64,000 nucleotides of DNA, taken from Gigantopelta aegis. Lineage: Eukaryota > Mollusca > Gastropoda > Neomphalida > Peltospiridae. Shown here in pieces: positions 12,944 to 24,847 of this stretch. The stretch is from contig NC_054704.1 in NCBI RefSeq assembly GCF_016097555.1, positions 78,990,391 to 79,054,390 on the forward strand, read 5' to 3'. Under the pieces are notes generated by a model. The model worked only from the letters and a program-made list of their open reading frames with translations. It searched no databases and was not told where the DNA came from. Numbering within the stretch: position 1 is the stretch's first letter; every line of letters begins with the position of its first letter. Position numbers and translations under genes: made by a program.

Positions 12944-13729
12944 AGTTAATGAATGTAAAGACTCGATAATACTTTTTTAATTTTAAAATATAGAATTATT
13001 TATGTTCCCTAAAAATTGGAGACAAGCACGCGATAACAACTGCAAATAAGCATTTGAATTTTGTTTTAACAAGATTGTTTGTGTACTTGTTTTGCTTTTG
13101 TTGTTATTTTGTTGCGATTGTTTTTTTGTCAATAGCTTTTTCAACAGTCTTGGACCATGGTTGCCATTACGACCTTGACAAAACTTTCTTTAGACTTTTC
13201 CTTCTGCAGAGATACGATTTTGAATACGTTAATGGGGGTTTTCATAATTTTTGTTATCTTAGCTATAATTAATTACAAATATTATAAAAATCGACATATA
13301 CTAGTTTTTAAAAAATATCAAGAATAAAAAGGAACAAAAAAACCAACAACCAACAAATAAACAATAACACCCAGCAGTATGTGGTCAAACAAATAAATTT
13401 TTGAATGATTGGTTTATTTTGATAAAGGAGGTGAAAGTTGACACTGCATTCCTTGTATAGAAGGTCTACAAGATCTGGTCGCAATGGGCAGAGGACTTTT
13501 GTAAATACATGTACTTATCATTCAACTTCATTTGCTTCCACTCAAACTATATTTCAATGCAATGCAATAAAAAATGTTCACACCATACTCGCCACCACGA
13601 ATCCTAAACCTGCAGTACAAAGCAATGATAGGTGTCTGCAGTAACCCCACCCTACCGTCTAAACCTCACTGGACTACGTGAAAAACCCCACCCAACATTC
13701 TCTTCTGAACAACAAAACTGTTATTGTGA

Positions 13730-13844
13730 TCACAATCGTATCTCCGCACAAGTCAGAGTTGAAAGGATATTTTGGCAAGGCTGTGAATGTTTCGACGAAT
13801 GGCTGTCAGGTGATTCGTCTACAGGAGGTCTAACACTCCCATAA
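13730..13844 (-). pseudogene. Degenerate terminal-exon copy (copy 2) at the edge of the 41-bp minisatellite
   Basis: Minus-strand reading GSVRPPVDESPDSH followed by about 20 further residues and a stop. The DNA from 13705 to 13780 matches the 3' flank of the 11.2-kb copy (for example CGTATCTC(T/C)GCACAA). Its core Cys is lost. The exon core runs directly into the first unit of the minisatellite at about 13813. Confidence 0.35.
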
Positions 13845-15775
13845 CATCCTCATGCCGTATGTAGGACGACTGCCACTCTCCAGGACATCCGCATGCAGTC
13901 TGTATGAAGACTGCCACTCTCCAGGACACCATGTCGTCTGTAAGAAGACTGCCGCTCTCCAGGACATCATCATGCCGTCTGTAAGAAGACTGTCACTCTC
14001 CAGGGCATCCTTATGCCATCTGTAGGACTGCCACTCTCCAGGGCATCCTCATGCCGTCTGTAAGAAGACTGCCACTCTCCGGATCATCATGCTGCCTGTA
14101 AGAAGACTGCCACTCCAGGACATCCTTGTCATCTGTAGGACTGCCACTCTCTAGGACATCCTCATGCCGTCTGTAAGAAGACTGCCTCTCTCTAAGACAT
14201 CCTCATGCCCTCTGTAAAAAGATTGCCACTCTCTAAGACATCCTCATGCCGGCTGTAAGATGACTGTCACTCTCCAGGGCATCCTTATGCCATCTGTAGG
14301 ACTGCCACTCTCCAGGGCATCCTCATGCCGTCTGTAAGAAGACTGCCACTCTCCGGATCATCATGCTGCCTGTAAGAAGACTGCCACTCCAGACATCCTT
14401 GTCATCTGTAGGACTGCCACTCTCTAGGACATCCTCATGCCGTCTGTAAGAAGACTGCCTCTCTCTAAGACATCCTCATGCCCTCTGTAAAAAGATTGCC
14501 ACTCTCTAAGACATCCTCATGCCGGTTGTAAGATGACTGTCACTCTCCAGGACATCCTTATGTCGTCTGTAAGAAGACTGCCGCTCTCCAGGACATCATC
14601 ATGCCGTCTGTAAGAAGACTGTCACTCTCCAGGGCATCCTTATGCCATCTGTAGGACAGCCACTCTCCAGGGCATCCTCATGCCGTCTGTAAGAAGACTG
14701 CCACTCTCCGGATCATCATGCTGCCTGTAAGAAGACTGCTACTCCAGGACATCCTTGTCATCTGTAGGACGGCCACTCTCTAGGACATCCTCATGCCGTC
14801 TGTAAGAAGACTGCCTCTCTCTAAGACATCCTCATGCCCTCTGTAAAAAGATTGCCACTCTCTAAGACATCCTCATGCCGGCTGTAAGATGACTGTCACT
14901 CTCCAGGGCATCCTTATGCCATCTGTAGGACTGCCACTCTCCAGGGCATCCTCATGCCGTCTGTAAGAGACATCCTCATGCCGTCTGTAAGAAGACTGCC
15001 TCTCTCTAAGACATCCTCATGCCCTCTGTAAAAAGATTGCCACTCTTTAAGACATCCTCATGCCGGCTGTAAGATGACTGTCACTCTCCAGGACATCCTT
15101 ATGTCGTCTATAAGAAGACTTCCACTCTCCAGAACATCCTTATGTTATCTGTAGGACTGCCACTCTCCGGGACATCCTCATGCCGTCTGTAAGAAGACTG
15201 GCACTCTCAAGGACATCATCATACTGTCTGTAAGAAGACTGCCACTCTCCAGGACATCCTTATGTCATCTGTAGGACTCACTCTCCAGGGCATCCTCATG
15301 CCGTCTGTATGAAGACTGCCACTCTCCAGGACATCATGTCGTCTGTAAGAAGACTGCCGCTCTTCAGGACATCCTTGTCATCTGTAGGGCTGCCACTCTA
15401 GGACATCCTCATGCCGTCTGTAAGAAGACTGCCACTCTCCAAGACATCCTCATGCCGTCTGTAAGAAGACTGCCACTCTCCAGGACACCCTCGTGCCGTC
15501 TGTAAGAAGACTGCCACTCTCCAAGACATCCTCATGCCGTCTGTAAGAAGACTGCCACTCTCCAGGACACCCTCATGTCGTATGTAAGAAGACGGCCACT
15601 CTCTAGGACATCCTCATGTCGTCTGTAAGAAGACTGCCACTCTCCAAGACATCATAATGCCGTGTATAAGAAGACTGCCACTCTAGGGCATCATCATTCC
15701 GTCTGTAAGAAAACTGCCACTCTCCAGGACCTCATCATGCCGTCTGTAAGAAGACGGCCACTATTCAGGACATCC
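13806..15775. repeat. 41-bp minisatellite with 274-bp higher-order repeat
   Basis: About 48 units of ctgccactctccaggacatc + ctcatgccgtctgtaagaaga (41 bp, with 35-41-bp variants). A higher-order unit of 274 bp recurs: the variant ttatgccatc starts at 14011, 14285, 14640 and 14914 (spacings 274, 355, 274). 41 is not a multiple of 3, so it is not a coding repeat. The unit resembles the exon core of the peptide family (GTCTATAGGAGGACAGCCAC). Confidence 0.95.
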
Positions 15776-16396
15776 TTAGGACGCCTGCCACCAAGGTTTT
15801 TTTCCACAAATTGTTGTCTGCTCTGTCTGCAGCAGGACTGCCACTTCTCAGGTTTGGCGCTTTGGGCTGGCGAGCTATGGTGATGCTCGGATTTCGACTT
15901 AAAGGTACATGTTACTCCAAATATTGTAACATTGTATATTTTGGTACTTCTGTAGGAAAACATTTGCATGTGTACATGTATAACCATCTGTGAATTCATC
16001 CAGTATTCAACAACACAAAATGTTCAAATCTTGTCTGGAGACGAGTAAGCTAAATGCTTATTTTCGTGATGAATGAAAGTCTTCTGGATTGTGAAACAGC
16101 TTGACATTTCAACAGGACGTATTTCTAATATAAACGGCATTTAAAACCCCCCACCTCAAAACAAAACAAAACAACAACAACAACACCCAAAACCCCGACA
16201 GTATCACTAAAAGTCTAACGGTCACAACACAACACTACCTTAAACTTCTAAAGTTATTAGGACAGCCGAAAAGACTGAGATGTACATTGTTTTGAGAGAA
16301 TCTTGCTCCTTTAAGCATACCCTGTACAAACCAGTGTGAGATCATATAAGTTTCAGATGGGTATACATGTATATTAATTCGTAATGTTAAAACATA

Positions 16397-16626
16397 AACT
16401 TTGTTTTGTTTAACATCACTAGATGGCATTGATAGATCATCGGCTATTGGATGTTAAACATTTTGTAATTTTTGATATGTAGACATGGGGCAGCAAATAC
16501 ACGACATTTGATATACCAGTCGTCGGGCACTAAAAAACTCAAATAAGTCGGAGAATGGGCCAACCGAGGGGGTTCGATCCTAACAACCCAAGCACCAAGC
16601 ACCAAGCTCTACCGACTGAACTAAAT
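16397..16626 (-). mobile_element. SINE family B, inverse, diverged
   Basis: TTTTGTTTAACATCACTAGA ... GGTTCGATCC ... CTACCGACTGAACTAAATA, followed by a poly-C tract. Confidence 0.75.
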
Positions 16627-17387
16627 ACCCCCCCCCCCCCCCCCACACACACACACAATCTCGGATTGTTAATGCTCGATTTATTTGTAGATATTTTTTA
16701 TGCAACGTAAGGTTAAACCAACATTTTGTAAAAACTTAGTTATGGGCAGAATCACCATATGCCCACATATTATGAAGAGAATAATTTAGTTGAATATATA
16801 TTTATTGATCCCACTGTCCACTTTCCTTTCTCTTCTTTGAATTTCATCCTATTTTTCCTTAACGCCTCTTATCTTTCAACTTATGTCACTGTCTACCTCA
16901 ACAATCCATACTTTTCACTCCATCCATGACAGACGCGTGTCTCTTATGACCATCCATGCCACACACGTTTTACATAGCTGTGGACATGATCTGACTACTT
17001 TAGGCAGGTTTTAGTAAAATTTTGGCACTTCTTACTTACAGACTTATTCTGCTTGTAGACGTTTGAAACAAACCAGGTGAATTCTACAATTTGTGTCAAG
17101 CATAACAAGGCATATCGTCCAAGCCAATCAAAAGTGGTGTTACATCTAAAATGAAACTTGAGAGAGCCCCCCCCCCAAAAAAAAACAACCCACAAAACCC
17201 CCCACAAAATAACAAACAAAACAAAACAAAACAAACACAACAACAACAACAACAAAACCACTCCAACAAAACAAAATCCTTTGCAAAGGATGCTTATTTG
17301 AGGGCGACTGTGACTTTTGTGGTAATGATGTTGGCATTCGTGTTTAATAACACAATATTTCCTCATTCAGACAAAACGCTTTGCAAC

Positions 17388-17435
17388 CAATAGCCGATGT
17401 GTATTTTTGAAGTGGGGTGTCGTTAAACATCTATT
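17388..17435 (+). mobile_element. SINE family C tail
   Basis: AATAGCCGATGTGTATTTTT then GGGGTGTCGTTAAACATC. Confidence 0.65.
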
Positions 17436-18588
17436 CATTCAAAATGTTTTGGATCTTTGACATTAAAATTGGTTTACCGAGTGCAGCTCCATGGTACATA
17501 CAGTCCTGTTTGTGATGGTCTGACTATAGAAACTTGATACAGCCACGGTCATGACCAATCTTACAGGTGTCAGACAAACCAAGGCATATCTATTATATAA
17601 TTTCTAATAGTTGGAAATAACCGATTTTTATTCTATTAAAACGACTATAATTCTTAGGTATGACTAATTGGTTTGACATAATCCTCCATTCTTTTCTATC
17701 TAAAGTGGTATAGTCATAAAACAGCATTGTCAAATGCATTGGCATGAACGCGGCGCATTTATTAGCGGCTCAGTCTGATAAACGTTTTCTACATCCTCAA
17801 TTTATGGGCGTTGAAACTTGCAGAATTAAAAATCAAATGAGAGGATTAATTTCCATCAAATATCTATCTGTCTGCATGTCTGTCCGTCGATACGTCCATT
17901 CGTCCGTCCGTTCATCAATCCATCCATTTATATATATTAGACATATAGACATTGCCCCATTGACGTAGTAAGGCGATCCCTATCGGTGGCTAAAGGCCCA
18001 TTGGGCTATTTCTCGTTCCACCAGGCAACTGTGGACGGGTGGGTACTGTATATTAATTCGCTTTTATTTCACCTGGGAGGATGTAGTCTTCGGAATTGGG
18101 GGGAGGTACTGATCCTTCTTGTCCCCACTCAAGGGCGGACCCAGGAAATATTCTAGGAAAGGGACGAAGGGTAAAATGGCACAGGGGAAATTGTAAACAT
18201 ATTGTTTAAAAAGGGACACTTTGTTTTAGAGGGGTAGGTCCTCCAGGTCCCGTCCCTTCGATCCACCCTTGCCACTTCCGAGGCTCATGAAGGTTGCTAA
18301 ATTGGAGAGCAGGGTTACTATTCCCTGTTAGGTTTTTAAATCAGATATCTGCTCCTAAGATGCATTCTGGAACATTTTAAACATTCGTTATTCGGTGGGG
18401 ATTGGGGTTGTGGGGGAAATATAACTGGATGGCCCCCTTCTTCCTCCTGGAACACGAGGCCAGCACCTACTAGCCTTATAGGAACTGCTCTGTTTTCTCA
18501 AATCATCCCAGCTAACAGAATATCTTCAGTGGCTGTAATTACATATTAAACACAATTGTTTCTGATGCTGATACTGATTATCAGCATC

Positions 18589-18599
18589 AGTATCTATCC

Positions 18600-18694
<95 letters not shown>
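18589..18694. repeat. (TCTA)n-(TA)n compound microsatellite
   Basis: TCTA units then TA. Just upstream is a short palindrome, CTGATGCTGATA...TATCAGCATCAG (18564-18591). Confidence 0.97.
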
Positions 18695-18696
<2 letters not shown>

Positions 18697-18848
18697 GGTT
18701 AGTGAAAGAGAAGTCGGTGTAATACATAGCCCTCTAGTGGCCTTACTCCTACCCATTGAGACGTTAAAACGACATCTGGGTGGGAGCCAGTAACGGGGAG
18801 CGAACCCAATGTCTACCAGTCTTATGCCCAATGACTTAACCGAGGCGG
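18694..18848 (-). mobile_element. SINE family A, inverse, truncated
   Basis: Inverse of the tRNA-like head (GGGAGCGAACCCAATGTCTA, TGACTTAACCGAGGCGG). Ends in the TA/TCTA microsatellite. Confidence 0.8.
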
Positions 18849-18849
18849 G

Positions 18850-19985
18850 TGACAGTATCATTACCCACATAATGCGTCAGCATAACCGGTCGTTAGGCCT
18901 ATACGATTGTTCATTTCACTTTAATCAATACAACCAAAATAACCTGCACATTATACCCCGTTATTCACAACCATACAATATACATGCATATGCATACAGA
19001 AGCATTCGGCTGGTTTTAAGAGATTTGTTAAACATATCAATTAATCCTTCTTTGTAAATCGCTGCATGAGTTGGTATAATATATATCATGTGCAAAAAAC
19101 CCAATCCGGTTACCCCACGTACACACAATTCAACTGACGTCAGCAAATTGTAATCTGTGAAGTGTACTTTTGTTATATTATACAACAGCTTAGGTGATAG
19201 GTCGTTCGCTTGTGAAGCATACACAGACTACACAATACCGTTATACTGTACTGAACGAGTTCAAATTAATAATTAATTTACCTGTTAATCTTCAGTACAA
19301 AGCTTTCAAGAATAACATCAAAATCGCGTTATCAAGCTTGAACAAGGGCATTTTTACGTCTTTCGCATAAAACAACTATAAATCTTAAACGAACCTTATT
19401 ATTTTTTATAATTATTATACGTTTTGATAAGCGTACGGGCTCCCATTTTTGCAGGCTGGCTTTTGCCCGAATTAAACGAAAATGCTCGAATCTGAATAAC
19501 ATTTATTAATATTAGTATTACTACCAAACAGCTATATAGGGTTGTAAACGAATTACTACGCATTTTTATATGGATTACAACAAATTTTGAGGGTAGAATG
19601 GTGGAAATACATGACAAAAAGGTCTCAGGTTAGTACACCCGAATATCTCTATCATAGTTGCCTGAATTTGAGGTTTTGCCCCCCCCCCTCCCCCCGCCCC
19701 TTGTCTCGTACGCTTATGTATGTTTTGATGTTATAAAATATGACATTTCTGTTTATAATAATCATATAAAAACAGTCTACATTATGTAACATATGTCACA
19801 TATTTGATTTTCTCTATTCTTTTATTTCTTATACAGAGCAATATTTGTGTAAAAAGCATTTGTGTAGATAAACGTTGTTAATAAAAGCATTTTGGCACAT
19901 TCCATAAAAATATATTATCAAAGACAAAGTCTTGTTAAGCTGATGCACTTGTAACAAATGGCCAACAAATAAATTCCCCCATCGT
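18850..19985. other. Downstream flank of the Tctex1 gene
   Basis: The 3' UTR of the 20-kb gene should lie at the high-coordinate end. A minus-strand AATAAA at 19821-19826 is a candidate poly(A) signal. No other gene seen. Confidence 0.4.
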
Positions 19986-19990
19986 CACAC

Positions 19991-20509
19991 TTATTCACAG
20001 AACATACCATGCACCAGTCCTACGGCGTACAGTTTACCATTTGTATACGTATACTCTGAGTAATTGTCAAACTTTTCATTCCATATACATCGACTGGTTA
20101 AACATAAAGAAGAACCGCTGAGCTGACCAATCGAAACATTCGTTACAATTTTGTACCGCGGGATACACACTTCCTTCACTTTCTGCTTGATGACGTCAGC
20201 AAGATTTGCAGACAGCGTGGTGCATTCCTCTGCATCATAGGACATATTACCAATCATGTCGTGCATAACAATTTTCATTATTTCTTTTACTTCGGAATAT
20301 GGAAATTTCTCCGAAGGTTCAAGGCTGAAACTATTCTCCATTTTTGAAACCGGAACTGTTGTGTGTGTCTGAGCTGACGTCATGATCATGGCAGCACGAC
20401 CGGAAGTGGATATATCGACGGACGGCGGATGTTTGTGAGTCGATATCAACGAAGGTCGGCGCATGTTGGGTACATTACCAGTTGATGGTCTTCGAACTGC
20501 AGTGCTCAT
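19991..20509 (-). CDS. Tctex1-domain protein (dynein light chain Tctex-type, DYNLT2/4/5-like)
   Basis: 172 residues in one coding exon. Tctex1 light chains dimerise and bind dynein intermediate chains; the TCTEX1D subgroup acts mainly in cilia and intraflagellar-transport dynein. Residues 1-60 are basic and Ser/Thr-rich, with RRPS-type motifs. Residues about 70-172 are the Tctex1 fold: YSEVKEIMKIVMHDMI, LADVIKQKVKEVCIPRYKIV, the ISIG-like VSIGQLSG turn, SRCIWNEKFDNY, and the diagnostic final strand YAVGLVHGMFCE. The length suits TCTEX1D1/D4-type proteins, which have an N-terminal extension, rather than the roughly 113-aa DYNLT1/3. A good splice acceptor (tttgtttcccctag) lies 4 nt before the ATG, so at least one non-coding 5' exon is expected upstream. 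I therefore do not read it as a retrocopy. Exact subfamily is uncertain. Confidence 0.9.
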   Translation of the reverse strand: MSTAVRRPSTGNVPNMRRPSLISTHKHPPSVDISTSGRAAMIMTSAQTHTTVPVSKMENSFSLEPSEKFPYSEVKEIMKIVMHDMIGNMSYDAEECTTLSANLADVIKQKVKEVCIPRYKIVTNVSIGQLSGSSLCLTSRCIWNEKFDNYSEYTYTNGKLYAVGLVHGMFCE

Positions 20510-20692
20510 GATGCTAGGGGAAACAAAGAAAGAATATAAAAATTAGTGTTAGAAATAGGTTAGAATTTCAACATCAACCATTGGTTGTAATCGTTTTGCA
20601 TGTACCAATCAGCTTTCAATTATACGATCAGTTACAATCATTTCAGTTGAGAAGTATTTGAATAATTAAGACTATGCACCTGTTGTCGTAAG

Positions 20693-20830
20693 GGGCGGGA
20701 CGTAGCCCAGTGGTAACGCGCTCGCCTGATGCGCGATCGGTTTGGGATCGATTCTCGTCAGTGGGCCCATTGGGGTATTTCTCGTTTCAACCAGTGCACC
20801 ACATATATTAAATGCCGTGGTATATGCTAT
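20693..20830 (+). mobile_element. SINE family B, 5' head only
   Basis: GGGGCGGGACGTAGCCCAGT head, GGGATCGATTCTCGTC, TTTCTCGTTTCAACCAGTGC; tail missing. Confidence 0.8.
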
Positions 20831-21199
20831 CTAGTTTTCAAAAGTTTACAGGGGAGTATACTCCCGAACCTCCTAGAAACTTTGCTTTGCACCCTCGATC
20901 TGTCAGCCCCCCCCCCCCCCCCCCCCACACACACACTCCAATGTCTACTTGCTTCCGAAGTGCCTATGTTGTTGTGTTCACAAGGATATATCACACATTT
21001 GACTAGTTTTATCTTTAAAATATACTGTCAAACATTATGTTTTCTTTCAGTACTCATAAAAACAAACTCAAACCCCAACGCATTTACATCATCAAAACTG
21101 TAGGAAATGTTCAGCGATAGTCGATTATGAACGACAAAATCGTTATCCGTGATCAATACAAGGTCGAATGCATATTTGACAAAATAGTGGTTGATTCCA

Positions 21200-21303
21200 T
21201 CAATCTCTGTCTAGTTCCTCGTCTATAGGAGGACAGCCACTCCCGAGGAGATCTTTTACTGGACAGTACATCTTTTTGACTCCCATAAGGAGGACGGGCT
21301 CTC
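21200..21303 (-). CDS. Candidate terminal exon of a small Cys-containing peptide (copy 3)
   Basis: Minus strand, from a possible acceptor (gtctag) at 21304; reads EPVLLMGVKKMYCPVKDLLG then SGCPPIDEELDRD and TGA (21200-21202). A stronger acceptor (ttctgtttttatttag) lies 13 bp upstream but would start in a stop codon in phase 0. Same 3' flank as the 11.2- and 13.7-kb copies (TGAACGACAAAA at 21128). Upstream coding sequence not found. No family recognised. Confidence 0.35.
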
Positions 21304-21902
21304 CTAGACTAGTTTACTAAATAAAAACAGAACAGGACAGAGGTCATTGGAATAAATACAGCTATGATGACATTTACTCACGAATTGCTGTCAAAACAGT
21401 GATGTTATCAGGTACATTATAACACATACCACAGGTTTTGGTGTCATTCGTGCTGCACTGGTTACAAGGCTTGGACTGGATGGCAAGACCACCAAGGCTA
21501 CAATCTACAGCTCTACTAAGCTAGATCCCTCACCCAGAGAGATACAAATACAGTCAGACGTGACACTAACGTCTGTTTATTGGCATAAGGGTAGCTATAT
21601 CAATTTACATCTACGTTTTGCATGAGGTGTTGTCTTACTATTTAATCTTTTACTAAAATCGATATCTTGCTGTCAAGAAGTTCCCATTAAATAATAATAA
21701 ATGGACACCCTGTAGTTTTGAAGCTATGTCACTGTGTGTGACGAAAACGTACCTATAAATTTCAACAGACAATAATATTGTAGAGAGCATAATATGATCG
21801 GGTAAGGACAAAAGCTATGCTTGTCAGTTTGGGTGAAGTGTAGTAGATAAAGATATCGTATTTCCATTTTTACTTGCATGGCCATGAAACTGCTAGGGAA
21901 AT

Positions 21903-22120
21903 GAAAGAAAGAAATGTTTTATTTAACGACATAATCAACAAAGTTTATTTACAATTATATAGCGTCGGATATATGATTAAGGACCACATAGATAACGAAA
22001 GGAAACCCGCTATCGCAATCCATGAGTTACTCCTGTCTATTAGCAGTAGGGGTATTTTATATGCACCATCCTACAGACTGGGTAATACATATTACGGCCT
22101 TTGTTATCCCAGGTTTGGTG
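21903..22120 (-). mobile_element. SINE family B, tail half
   Basis: GAAATGTTTTATTTAACGAC then AAGGACCACATAGATA and ATTTTATATGCACCATCC. Head missing. Confidence 0.75.
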
Positions 22121-22564
22121 AAAAATGAGGTTGCAGAGAAGAAAGAGACGTCAGTCTGTAAGAAAGGTTACTGCTTTACTTTCCTAGGATTGTGAAGACG
22201 TTTTAATGATCATTTACCTTCAGAAAGGCACCACACAAAAAAACTGGTTTCGACATGTTACGAGGGCCAGGCAAACGTTCGTAGAACCAGACACCAAAAT
22301 TTAATACACCATGTGTTTAACCTACAAGTGTGTTCTTTGATCATACTACAGTTCTATTAGTAACACGACTCTTCTTGTTTGTATATTTACAAAGTATTGC
22401 TTAACGGTAACCTACCCTCCCGAAACTATGAATTTGATCACATTGGAACACAGAGACATCGTCATGTTTATCACCAAGGAAGGTGAAAATGCTACTAAAA
22501 TTCCAGAAGAGTATGGTTCCAGAATTTGAACGCCTTCCAATCTCCTCGGTGAACCCATTATCTG

Positions 22565-22795
22565 ATTTGAGTTTTTTCCGTCCCAACCGGTGCCCCACAA
22601 CTATATCAAAGGCCGTGGCGTGTGCTGTCCTATCTGTGGGAAAGTGCATATAAAAGATCCCTTGCTACTAATGGTAACATATAGCGGCTTTTATCTGAAC
22701 ATTACGAGTACAAGTTACCAAATGTTTGATATCCAATAGCAAATGAATAATACATCAGTGTGCTCTAGTGGTGTCCTTAAACAAAACTTTCATAG
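22565..22795 (+). mobile_element. SINE family B, internal and tail part
   Basis: CATATAAAAGATCCCTTGCT, CAGTGTGCTCTAGTGGTGTC then CTTAAACAAAAC. Tail is diverged. Confidence 0.75.
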
Positions 22796-23058
22796 CTTCT
22801 GTTAGGGACTTCTAGACGACTGTATAACGAAACTGGACCAGTGCTGATGCTTGACTAACCTTAAGCCAACTTAAAGGAAACACGACACGAGACCATATTA
22901 TAGCTCATTTTAAAAGAAAAATGATATAAAAATAATATACAAATAACTTTATAACAATAATATACGTGTAGTTAACTTAAAATGAAGAAATTACGCTAAC
23001 CAGTATCAAAGTACGATTTATGCATATTTCTTCGTGAGCGTTCGGAAAAAAAGGGAAG

Positions 23059-23066
23059 TGACGTCA
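23059..23066. promoter_or_regulatory. CRE-type palindrome TGACGTCA (left arm)
   Basis: Perfect cAMP-response-element palindrome 184 bp inside the left end and 76 bp before the THAP fragment. Function not shown. Confidence 0.4.
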
Positions 23067-23141
23067 GAGCCGCTGTACTCTTCCATTGTTGTTAACTGTT
23101 TATATATGGAGTAAGGGGCTTACGATCTTTTCAGTCCAACA

Positions 23142-23306
23142 GTGCCGTACTGCGCGTCCTTCGGGTGTAAAAATAAACAGTTTAAACGATCGGGATTGTC
23201 TTTTTATGGTTTTCCAAAGGATTGTATCCGAAGAAAGACGCGTGTATTTTATCGCAAAAGAAAAGATTGGACACCAACACCGCATAGTACTTTGGTGTCC
23301 GCCTAA
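23142..23306 (+). pseudogene. THAP-domain N-terminal fragment, broken
   Basis: 54 codons from a GTG where a Met is expected: VPYCASFGCKNKQ, then SFYGFPKD, and KRKDWTPTPHST, ending TAA. THAP domains are C2CH zinc-dependent DNA-binding domains; here the first two Cys (C-x4-C), the FPKD turn and the invariant Trp are present. The expected Cys-x2-His after HS-x-L is missing (LVSA then stop). Start codon and second half of the zinc site are both lost, so it is a remnant. It lies in the left arm of the foldback element. Confidence 0.65.
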
Positions 23307-23545
23307 TTACAGCCCGGAGCCCGAACGTTACCCGGAGACAAAAACAGTACTCGGTTGCGAATGCCGAGGTGTACATTGTACATATTTGGCACAAAGATAC
23401 ACCTCAGCATCATGTATTTATATATGTTAAAACAAAAATGTAGAATTTTTTATTTATTAATTTTTTTGAAAAAAAAAAGATTTTTCATGTTAGGGCTGTA
23501 GGCCTACATAACAAAATCTGTATTCACCGTCCGAAGAAGGAAACG
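23304..23545 (+). repeat. Left arm of inverted repeat (foldback element)
   Basis: Pairs with 24357-24605. Shared blocks in order: CAGCCCGGAGCCCGAA, ACCCGGAGACAAAA, ATGCCGAGGTGTA, AAGATACACCTC, ATGTTNGGGCTGTA, AAATCTGTAT. Diverged, with small indels. Confidence 0.75.
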
Positions 23546-23574
23546 TCAATAAGTAATCGTCAATAAGTAATTAA

Positions 23575-23655
23575 ATATGGCATATACAAACATGGGATTT
23601 GGCATGAGGATACATCTCAGTACGATGTATTTAAATATGTTTTTAAAAAACGTGT
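23575..23655 (+). repeat. Extra direct copy of part of the arm
   Basis: ATTTGGCATGAGGATACATC and GATGTATTTAAATATGTTTT repeat the 23385-23430 part of the left arm in the same orientation. Suggests an internal tandem duplication before decay. Confidence 0.5.
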
Positions 23656-24356
23656 AGAAAACAATAATAATTTTAAATAATGTTTTTAATCTTCGGGCGG
23701 AATACGTTACAAAAACGTTCCTCATCGCCCGAAGCAACACGAAGTTCAATACAAAAAACCCCACTACTGTCGGTGTCGAAATAACTATTATGTTTCATCC
23801 ACAGGCTGACTTGAGAATCGGAGTGTTGTTTTAGTTAATTGGTCCTTTCTTTCCGTGGCCTGCACATGTGATTCCTGATTGGCAGGTGTATATTGCAGGG
23901 TATCGACCAGGTAAGTGATTACCACGGTCTAGACATGCGTACAAAATACGTGCCAGTTTTTTTAAGATTACAGGGTATTGTGGCGTAACCTGTCGCGACT
24001 ATAGTACAATGTTAATGGACATTATCAGCCGCCCTGCTTCATTACTGTAAATAATGCTGTAAAACCCTTGATTAAGTAGACTTTCCCATCTAAAATTACA
24101 AAACTGACCAATTACGTAGTACCAAAGAAAAGAAAATTATCACTTGGGTATCGTGAGTGGTCGTTTTTACTCTAACGCACCCAACCAATAGGCCTAATAA
24201 TATGCTACTTTTTTTTATGAGAGAAAAATACTATAACCCCATTTCGTTCTATTGATGCAAATAGAAATATATTTAGTTTAAAAGTTGATTATACTCTCAA
24301 GTCATTTATGTTGTTTTACAAGCCAGGTTAATGAAAGTGAAGCGCCTTGTCGTAAA

Positions 24357-24605
24357 TTAGAGCGTTTGTTTACACTGTGCATACAGATTTCATTATGTAC
24401 AGCCCGAACATAAAAAATGCGATATTTTCTAAAAAAAAACAACCCAAAAATGTTTGTACTACATTTATATTTTTTACATATTTAAATACATCATATCGAG
24501 GTGTATCTTTATGCTAAATATGAACAGTATACACCTCGGCATTAGCATCCGAGTTTTGGTTTTGTCTCCGGGTTACTTTCGGGCTCCGGGCTGTAAATTG
24601 GTCGA
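24357..24605 (-). repeat. Right arm of inverted repeat (foldback element)
   Basis: Inverted copy of 23304-23545; distance from the element end is almost the same (about 430 bp on each side). Confidence 0.75.
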
Positions 24606-24755
24606 CCGGTCTGGTCTGGCACCATCAGTTTCTCTACCCTCCGACTCGCTATCCGTTTTTTCTTCAGTATCACTGTTGTAAGTAAATGTGTGTCTTTCTT
24701 CATTTACTAACAGCTCATATTGATACGGCAAAACGTTTTGCGAACGAACACTCAT
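24573..24755 (-). pseudogene. N-terminal fragment starting MSVRSQNVLPYQYE
   Basis: 60 codons: MSVRSQNVLPYQYELLVNEE, then an acidic stretch YNSDTEEKTDSESEG, ending in the arm repeat with a stop after GARK. The NVLPYQYE start recalls N-termini of invertebrate proteins carrying a P2X7-intracellular-like Cys-rich domain, but that domain is absent and the assignment is from memory. ATG is about 95 bp inside the TGACGTCA box. Occupies in the right arm the place that the THAP fragment has in the left arm. Confidence 0.4.
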
Positions 24756-24847
24756 TGTTTTGGTAAGCTGTGCAAGTCTTAGATTCTTTATGAGTGGTAC
24801 GGACTAATGCTTTTAAGTGTAAGGCTTCAGATCAAGCGACGCGTCTA

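Larger units (their letters stand above)
15780..18585. other. Intergenic DNA with repeat fragments
   Basis: Family B SINE at 16.4 kb, poly-C at 16627-16643, purine/C-rich simple DNA at 17165-17270, family C tail at 17.4 kb, a SINE head fragment at 17955-18030. No gene supported. Confidence 0.55.

Noticed and set aside
13806..15775. CRISPR-like array
   Set aside because: Units are contiguous, with no unique spacers between conserved repeats, and the genome is eukaryotic.
17151..17393. Gln/Asn-rich plus-strand frame
   Set aside because: Translation of an A/C-rich simple-sequence tract.
22401..22649. 82-codon minus-strand frame
   Set aside because: Its first third is SINE sequence; no homology or splice evidence.
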